Below are positions 58,178-64,000 of a stretch of DNA of 64,000 nucleotides, one piece after another. Positions within the stretch are counted from its first letter, which is position 1; every line of letters starts with the position of its first letter. The stretch comes from Phocaeicola coprophilus (GTDB lineage Bacteria > Bacteroidota > Bacteroidia > Bacteroidales > Bacteroidaceae). The stretch covers positions 1-64,000 of the forward strand of contig JACJJM010000014.1 of the NCBI GenBank assembly GCA_016900015.1, in the 5' to 3' direction. The translations under genes and the position numbers were made by a program. The notes beneath the pieces are model-generated. The model was not told the origin of the DNA, did not search any database, and was given only the letters and a program-made list of their open reading frames with translations.

Positions 58178-61100
58178 TTAAAATCCGACAGATACGCCCA
58201 TGGTGTAGGTGCGTGGTATGGGATAGACAGCTCCCGGAGTTTCTGGGTCAATGCCCGAATAATTGGTGATAGTAAGCAAATTGTTGACCGTGAACGAAAC
58301 AGACAAGGAACTGATGGGAGTACGTTTCATCCATTTGCCTTCGAAGTTGTAGTTGACCATTAAGGAATTGAGTTTGAAGTATGATACATTTTCCATCATG
58401 GACGCCCGCGTGATGTGGCGACTTGTAATCATGTAGTTATTCAATCCCAAATAATCTCCGTAAGCGTCGATGATGCGAGGTTTCCCATCGGTGATGGGGT
58501 TGTCGGGTGTCCAACGATGGCTGGCATCTTTTGATACATTCAAATGGTTCGAATAGAGATCGTTGTCCTGAGTCGGAATATCCTCTATTTTGTTTCCTTC
58601 GACCTCCCTGTAATCGGCAGGCGACTCTATGTTGTTCACAATCTTGCCATTGATGGAGTAGGAACCTCCCAAGCTCAGACTGACTCCTTTGTAGCCCACA
58701 GTGATGGAATATCCACCGTTTGTGGGTGCTGTCGAAGTGCCTAAGTAGAATGCATAGTTTTCAGCAATAGCACGGTCGGAGGCACTTTGCATGACTACAT
58801 CAGGACGTACTTCGTAGGTGTAGATGCCATATTTAGGGTCTATTCCCTGTACTTTTCCACTGATGATTAAGTTCAACGGATAGCCTACATAGGTTGTTCC
58901 CCAAATGGATGGATTGGAGTAATCATATTCTAAGAGCTTGTTTCGGTTGTAGGAGATGTTGGCAGTGGCCGACAGTTTCCAATCTTTGGTATTCAAGATA
59001 TGCCCTGTAATGCTTAGTTCTGCTCCTTGGTTCAACAGTTTCGAAGTGTTGAAACTTTGTGTGCTGAACCCTGTCGTGTAGGGAACAGTGACAGATGTTA
59101 CGGCATCACTGGTGCGGCGGTCATAGATTTCGCCAGACAGGCGCAGGCGGTCATCGAAGAAGCCGATTTCGAGGCCTAGCTTCATGTCGCGGGTCTTTTC
59201 CCAGCGCAAGTTGGGGTTGGGTGCATTTTTGATGCTGCCGATGCGGAAGTTTTCGGAGTCCGTACGGCGGAAGCTGGATTCATAATCCATCACCAACTGT
59301 GGATAGACGCTCTTGTTGATATTGCCGGTATAACCGAAGGCGGCACGCAGGCTCAGGCTGCTCAGGATGGGTTTCAGCGGCTCCATGAAGGGTTCTTGGC
59401 TGATGTTCCATCCCAAGCCCAGCGAGCCGGTCGGGTTGAACTGTTCGTCACTGCCGAAATTGTTCGAACCGTCGGTGCGGGCTGTCAAACTCAGTATATA
59501 GCGTTCTTTCAGTACGTAGTCCAACGAGAAGTAGAATGAAGCAAAGGCATCCTCCAGGATGCTTTGTCCAGAAAGTCCGTCCATGATGGAAGCGTATGAG
59601 AGCATGTCTCCGTATTCCAGTTTGTCGCCTTCCGGGAAAACTGGCATGGCCGAGTTGCCTGACACGGGGTCATAGCCGTAGCGTTTCTCGTAGATGCTCT
59701 TGGAATATTGGCCACGTATTTCAGCACCACCCAGCAGACTGATGTAGTGGTCGTCGGCGAATGTGGTGAAATAGTGTAACTGCCCACGCAGGTTGTAGTT
59801 GGTGTTGTAGGCGGAGTTTTGCAGGATAGAACCATATTTTCTTTCGGATTTGATGTTACTCCCTTCAAATCGGCGATCTGTCCAAGCTGCATAGGTGTTT
59901 GCTCCGTTGATATTGTCGCTCGAATTGGTGACATAACCGAAAGAAGCCAGTCCTTCAAAAGACAGGTTGTCGAGTATGTTCACTGTCAGGTTGGCAATCA
60001 GTGAGGACGAGAAGTTCTTGGTCTTGTTGGAGGTCTCATTGATTTCCCGCATGATGTTGAATCCTTCAGCTGGTAAAGGGATTTCATAGGAGCCGTTGAT
60101 TAAGGCTAGATTGAAATAGGTGTTATCTGCAGCATAGGAGCCATCTTCGTTGTAGACCCGTTCGTAGGGATTGGCGAAGTAGGCATAGGTGTACGGGTTG
60201 ACGTCTGCTGAGGGTGAGTTGGCTTCCTGCATGGCCATGTCGAATGAAAAGCCCAGCTTCACGCGCTTGTTGGGCTTGATGTCCAGTTTGGCGCTTACGT
60301 TGTAACGGTCGTAATCCGTTTTCTTTTGCAGGCCATTGTTTTGGCTGTAGCCCAAGGACACGTAGTAGGTGCTCTTTTCCGAACCGCCTGACAGGGACAG
60401 GTAGTGGTTTTGAGAAACGGAGTTTTGGAAAAGTTCTTCAAACCAGTCTGTGCTGTGCCTGCCCAACCGGACGATTTCGGCATCCTGTTCCTCTTTGGTC
60501 ATTCCGGCATATTGGCCATAGCCCGAACGAATCATGCCCACGATACCCACAACCGGGTAACGGACGTTGGTGGTGGCATGGTCGGCAAAGCGTTGTGCCG
60601 AGAATTCATCCCACAGCTCTTGTTCCCAGGCCAGTTTTTGCTGGGAATTCATCAAGCCGGCATCCCGCGACGGAGCCGTTACGACCGAGACGTTGGCCGA
60701 ATAGTTGAGGCGCATCTTTCCTTCTTGGCCGCGCTTGGTGGTGACCACGATGACACCTCCGGCAGCCCGTGAGCCATAGATGGCGGCAGCTGAAGCATCC
60801 TTCAGCACGGTGACAGACTCAATGTCGTTGGGGTTGATTCCGGAGATGCCGTTGCTGAAGATGTTGTTGAAGTTTCCGGCGCGGATTTCGTTGCTGGAAA
60901 TGGTCGGGATGTCGTGTTGCAAGGGTACGCCGTCGACCACCCACAGCGGGTCTGCATTTCCGGTGATGGTGTTTGTTCCGCGGATGCGCACTTTGGCCGT
61001 TTCGCCCGGTCGTCCGGACACAGCTTTGATGTCGACACCGGCGATTTTGCCTTGCAGCAACATGTCGATGTTGGCCGTTGGTGCTCCTTGGAGATCTTTG

Positions 61101-61504
61101 GCAGACAAGGTGGTCAGCGAGCCGGTCGTGCGGTTCTTGGTCGTACGCGAGTAACCGGTGATGACCACTTGGTCGAGTTCTGAGTATGATTCCGTCAACA
61201 TGATGTTGCCGGTGACAGGTCTGGTCACACGGATGGAATGGGGATTCATGCCCAAGTAGTGGATTTCTACCAGCGCATTGGGCAGAACCTTGATGGAAAC
61301 TTCGCCGTTTTCATTTGATTGGGCGACAGGTTTGCCATCGACTTTTACAGTAGCTCCCGGCAAAGGTGTGCTGTGGTTGTCCACGATTACGACTTTCACG
61401 AGAATGCCTTCTTGCCTTTTCCCGTAGGATTCTTGAGCGGACAATCCGGCGATGGCCAGACTGCAACACACGAACATGGGTGTTCTTAAGGATGTTAAAC
61501 TCAT
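58178..61504 (-). CDS. SusC/RagA-family TonB-dependent receptor (peptidase locus)
   Basis: 1,108 residues, intact. Signal peptide (FVCCSLAIAGLSAQ), a carboxypeptidase-regulatory-like domain (~35-105), TonB-interacting segment ELDQVVITGYSRTTKNRTTGS, plug domain (VVDGVPLQHDIPT, LKDASAAAIYGSRAAGGVIVVTTKRG) and a 22-strand-type barrel ending RTYTMGVSVGF with the aromatic last residue. No STN domain, unlike the broken SusC at 7.6-11.1 kb, so no FecR-type signalling is expected. It starts 15 bp after the S9 peptidase stop and would take up the products with TonB energy. Confidence 0.94.
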   Translation of the reverse strand: MSLTSLRTPMFVCCSLAIAGLSAQESYGKRQEGILVKVVIVDNHSTPLPGATVKVDGKPVAQSNENGEVSIKVLPNALVEIHYLGMNPHSIRVTRPVTGNIMLTESYSELDQVVITGYSRTTKNRTTGSLTTLSAKDLQGAPTANIDMLLQGKIAGVDIKAVSGRPGETAKVRIRGTNTITGNADPLWVVDGVPLQHDIPTISSNEIRAGNFNNIFSNGISGINPNDIESVTVLKDASAAAIYGSRAAGGVIVVTTKRGQEGKMRLNYSANVSVVTAPSRDAGLMNSQQKLAWEQELWDEFSAQRFADHATTNVRYPVVGIVGMIRSGYGQYAGMTKEEQDAEIVRLGRHSTDWFEELFQNSVSQNHYLSLSGGSEKSTYYVSLGYSQNNGLQKKTDYDRYNVSAKLDIKPNKRVKLGFSFDMAMQEANSPSADVNPYTYAYFANPYERVYNEDGSYAADNTYFNLALINGSYEIPLPAEGFNIMREINETSNKTKNFSSSLIANLTVNILDNLSFEGLASFGYVTNSSDNINGANTYAAWTDRRFEGSNIKSERKYGSILQNSAYNTNYNLRGQLHYFTTFADDHYISLLGGAEIRGQYSKSIYEKRYGYDPVSGNSAMPVFPEGDKLEYGDMLSYASIMDGLSGQSILEDAFASFYFSLDYVLKERYILSLTARTDGSNNFGSDEQFNPTGSLGLGWNISQEPFMEPLKPILSSLSLRAAFGYTGNINKSVYPQLVMDYESSFRRTDSENFRIGSIKNAPNPNLRWEKTRDMKLGLEIGFFDDRLRLSGEIYDRRTSDAVTSVTVPYTTGFSTQSFNTSKLLNQGAELSITGHILNTKDWKLSATANISYNRNKLLEYDYSNPSIWGTTYVGYPLNLIISGKVQGIDPKYGIYTYEVRPDVVMQSASDRAIAENYAFYLGTSTAPTNGGYSITVGYKGVSLSLGGSYSINGKIVNNIESPADYREVEGNKIEDIPTQDNDLYSNHLNVSKDASHRWTPDNPITDGKPRIIDAYGDYLGLNNYMITSRHITRASMMENVSYFKLNSLMVNYNFEGKWMKRTPISSLSVSFTVNNLLTITNYSGIDPETPGAVYPIPRTYTMGVSVGF

Positions 61505-61519
61505 AAGCTCTCTCTGTTT

Positions 61520-63793
61520 TTATTGGTGATTAATAATGTTTATGTCTCTGCGTGAGGCATGCAACAGATGCTCCACGAAATAGTAGCGAATCAGGTTTAT
61601 GTAATATTCATCCATGACGCCGTGGTCTTTTCCAGGCAGGACAAACATGTCGAAGCGCTTGTTTGCCTTGATGAGCGCATGGGCCAGGCGGTAGGTCGAT
61701 GAAGGAGGCACGTTCTTGTCCACATCGCCGGTGATGAGCAGCAAGTCGCCCTTCAGGTTTGCGGCCAGTTCCATGTTGGTCGGAATCTTGGAGGTGAAGA
61801 CCGTGCGGCGGGTCACGCTGTCTTGTCGGGCTTCCACGCCGTGGAAGATTTCTCCCCACCACTGGATGTAGATGTTGTTGTCGTGGTTGCCGGAAGCTGC
61901 CACGCCCACTTTGAAAAAGTCCGGATAGGTCAGCATGGCGGCCACCGTTTGGAATCCTCCGCCTGAATGTCCGTAGATACCCACCCGGTCGAGGTCGATG
62001 TATGGGTGGGTTTTGGCCAGCTCTTCAATGACGTGCTTGGTGTCGGCCAGCGGATAATCGCGCAGGTTGCCGTAACCGTAGCAGTAGAAGTCCCGTCCGC
62101 GCAGGGGCGAACTGCCGCGCGGTGCTACGTTGATGACGATGAATCCCAGTTCGGCCAGTGACTGGTTGCCGTTGTCGTCGATGACGAACGATTGAGGTAT
62201 CTGGTCGTCTTGCGGTCCGGGATAGACATTGGTTATCAGCGGATACTTGCGTCCGGGGTCAAGGTCTGAGGGCAAGTACATGATTCCGTACAAATCAGTT
62301 TGGCCGTCGGCTGCCTTCAACTTCAGCAACACAGGAGGACGCCAGCCGGCTGCAAGCAGTGCCGTGCCGTCGGCTTCTTCCACCAGGTGACTGCGCGACG
62401 GGTGTTCGACGGAGAGTGCGCGAGTGACAGGCAGGCAGTCGACACGTGAATATTTGTCTACGGCATACCGTCCGTCCGGCGAAAGACTGAGTTCGTGATT
62501 TCCGTTTCCCGGCGTCAGCAAGGTCTGTTTCTTCCCGTCGAGCGAGGCTTTATAATAAAAGGTATAATAAGGGTTGATGCCCGGTTCGTTGCCATAGCCG
62601 GCAAAGACAATCTCGTTTCTTGCCGAGTCGATTCTGACGATGTTTCCCGCCACCAGCTGGTCGCCTTGGGTCACGCGGTTGAGCAGGCGGCCCTGGCTGT
62701 CGTAGAGGTAATAATGGCCCTTTCCGGTCCGTTCAGACCACCACAGGATGCGTTTGCCTCCAAGCAGCACGCGGTAGCCGGAAAGTGTCAGGTTGATGTG
62801 CGGGCTGACCGTTTCCGAGATGACTTCGGTTACGGTGCCTTCAGCCACATTCACCCGGCATAAGTCCAGGCTGTCGGCCCGGCGATTGCGGCGGGTGAAG
62901 TAGAGGGCCTCGTTCGAGCGATAAGTCCCCAGGTCGACTTCTTGGTCGGGATACTTGTCGATGGGCAACAGACGGCCTTCCCCCTTGTCTGCGTCATACC
63001 AGAACAGGCGATAACGGTTTACGCCGGCATCTCCGGGCATAGGCATCTTGAAGGTGTTCGTGCGCGGCCGTCCGGGCGTGAGCGAGTTGATGAGGCTGAG
63101 CTCCTGCACTTCGCTCTGGTCTTTCAGCAGGTAGAGATAGCGGTGCCCGAGCCAGAAACCACGCGAGTGGGAAGGCAGCGTGTCGTTGGCAAAACGGTAG
63201 GTGTAAGAGGCATTTTCCTTGCCGTCAGTGGTCACCTGTTTCACTTGTCCGGTGCGGTTGTCACGGACAAACAAGTTGTAGCCGCTTCCCATCATCGTGA
63301 AGGCTGAGTCGGGAGAATGGTAATTCCCGCTGAAGGTTACTTCATGGCCGGAAAGCGATGCCGGTTGGTCGGCAAGGGACAATGTACCCTTGCGGATGTC
63401 GCAGACCAATGTCTTTTGGTCGTGGCTTATGTAGAATCGGTCTGTACGTCCGTCCCAGAAACTTAGTCCGGAGAGGTGGAAGGCCTTACTGTCAAGCGTG
63501 TCGCCGGTCAGCCGGGCATAGCGGTTTATGAAGCCTTCAATGTCTTTGACCAACGGCGTTTTGCGTCCGGTGCGGGCATCGAAGAGATAGTAAGTGTTGG
63601 TGTCGCCTTGCTTCACGTCGTAGTAGAAGCAGGATGTTCCCTTAATCCAGTTCGGGTAGACAGAGCGTCCGCTCATGCAGGGTTCGAGGGAAGAAGCCGA
63701 CAGCTTTTCGACCTTCTCCCAATCGACAGTCTGGCCGTTGACTATGAGCAGACTGAGGACAAAGGTCCCCAGCATGGTGAGAAATGGTTTCAT
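61520..63793 (-). CDS. S9-family dipeptidyl-peptidase IV-like serine peptidase
   Basis: 757 residues. Signal peptide ending NGQ, an eight-bladed-propeller DPPIV_N region (~30-490; LSLSPDGRYAVDKYSRVD) and a catalytic alpha/beta hydrolase domain with nucleophile in GIYGHSGGGFQTV (Ser ~609), Asp in GDVDKNVPPSS and His in GKDHGVMDEYY. It removes dipeptides or short fragments from peptide N-termini, outside the cytoplasm. Its ATG overlaps the stop of the upstream S8 peptidase, so the two peptidases are made together with the SusCD uptake pair. Confidence 0.92.
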   Translation of the reverse strand: MKPFLTMLGTFVLSLLIVNGQTVDWEKVEKLSASSLEPCMSGRSVYPNWIKGTSCFYYDVKQGDTNTYYLFDARTGRKTPLVKDIEGFINRYARLTGDTLDSKAFHLSGLSFWDGRTDRFYISHDQKTLVCDIRKGTLSLADQPASLSGHEVTFSGNYHSPDSAFTMMGSGYNLFVRDNRTGQVKQVTTDGKENASYTYRFANDTLPSHSRGFWLGHRYLYLLKDQSEVQELSLINSLTPGRPRTNTFKMPMPGDAGVNRYRLFWYDADKGEGRLLPIDKYPDQEVDLGTYRSNEALYFTRRNRRADSLDLCRVNVAEGTVTEVISETVSPHINLTLSGYRVLLGGKRILWWSERTGKGHYYLYDSQGRLLNRVTQGDQLVAGNIVRIDSARNEIVFAGYGNEPGINPYYTFYYKASLDGKKQTLLTPGNGNHELSLSPDGRYAVDKYSRVDCLPVTRALSVEHPSRSHLVEEADGTALLAAGWRPPVLLKLKAADGQTDLYGIMYLPSDLDPGRKYPLITNVYPGPQDDQIPQSFVIDDNGNQSLAELGFIVINVAPRGSSPLRGRDFYCYGYGNLRDYPLADTKHVIEELAKTHPYIDLDRVGIYGHSGGGFQTVAAMLTYPDFFKVGVAASGNHDNNIYIQWWGEIFHGVEARQDSVTRRTVFTSKIPTNMELAANLKGDLLLITGDVDKNVPPSSTYRLAHALIKANKRFDMFVLPGKDHGVMDEYYINLIRYYFVEHLLHASRRDINIINHQ

Positions 63794-64000
63794 TGTTTGT
63801 AATTCATTGCTGAGCGCACGGCAGCTTCTGCGTCGATGACTCCCGTCACGGAGAGTCCTTCTTGCTGTGGATGGCGTGCTGTTTGGATAAGGATTCGTTT
63901 GATGTCGGCAGCTTTGAGCTTGGGGAAGTAAGCACGGAGCATGGCCGCCACTCCGCTGACAATCGGTGCGGAGATGCTGGTCCCGTCGACCGGGGCATAT
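63790..64000 (-). CDS. S8 subtilisin-like peptidase, C-terminal part
   Basis: The last 69 residues of a gene that continues beyond the window edge. They read YAPVDGTSISAPIVSGVAAM, then LRAYFPKLKAADIKRILIQT and a tail ending MNYKQ. GTSISAP is the subtilisin active-site serine motif (GTSxxxP). The stop (63790-63792) overlaps the start of the S9 peptidase (ATGA). The aspartate and histidine of the triad lie outside the window. No open frame tool listed it because the start is missing, but the match is clear. Confidence 0.85.
   Translation of the reverse strand, partial: YAPVDGTSISAPIVSGVAAMLRAYFPKLKAADIKRILIQTARHPQQEGLSVTGVIDAEAAVRSAMNYKQ

Overview
The window looks like a chromosome segment of a GC-rich member of the Bacteroidales (Bacteroidota). 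Support for this includes two SusC/SusD pairs, an ECF sigma/FecR locus, a hybrid two-component system, a type III glutamine synthetase, HMA-AraC and CD225-DUF2752 gene pairs, and promoters of the Bacteroides type (TTTG, 19-20 nt, TAnnTTTG) in place of -35/-10 boxes. The genus cannot be fixed from the sequence alone. I see no rRNA or tRNA genes and no CRISPR array.

Layout. 0-4.5 kb: a PhnO-like acetyltransferase, a membrane-anchored Ser/Thr kinase, and an exported aldo/keto reductase with a flavodoxin. 4.7-14.6 kb: an ECF sigma factor divergent from a thioredoxin / FecR / SusC / SusD / thioredoxin operon. SusC carries two single-base frameshifts and the first thioredoxin carries one. 14.6-28.1 kb: a nitrogen-assimilation block with a TorF-type porin (interrupted by an amber codon), P-II, AmtB and GSIII, then gltB, gltD and asnB; gdhA follows at 33.8-35.2 kb. 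28-34 kb: HxlR regulator and cupin, a glycine-zipper lipoprotein, MetY, a murein amidase and a thioesterase. 36-46 kb: a hybrid two-component regulator, an AXE1-type esterase, an HMA-AraC regulator, DUF2752 and CD225 membrane proteins, and a copper ATPase whose C-terminus is a fused CopZ-like domain. 46-53 kb: the peptidase Dcp, an OmpA lipoprotein, a protein with two receiver-like domains and a PEP-synthase-type ATP-grasp domain, and a metallo-beta-lactamase-fold protein. 53.1-55.1 kb: an AT-rich island with two unrecognised genes, an IS982-type transposase remnant and a cluster of short repeats. 55.2-64 kb: a translationally coupled S8 peptidase / S9 peptidase / SusC / SusD / small lipoprotein / surface lipoprotein operon, a likely peptide-uptake locus.

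How the genes work together. Ammonium would enter through AmtB under P-II control and be fixed by GSIII plus GltBD or by GdhA. AsnB moves the amide nitrogen to asparagine. The other large themes are outer-membrane TonB-dependent import (one decaying locus, one intact peptidase-linked locus) and copper handling.

The most unusual signal is not a gene. Seven intergenic regions carry arrays built from degenerate 22-bp units: six GC-rich arrays sharing short modules such as CGGAAAGGAGGG in both orientations, and one AT-rich array of nine units between gltD and asnB. In both kinds, pyrimidine-rich and purine-rich blocks alternate about every 11 bp. The units are not identical and have no spacers, so they are not CRISPR. 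They do not match a repeat class I can name.
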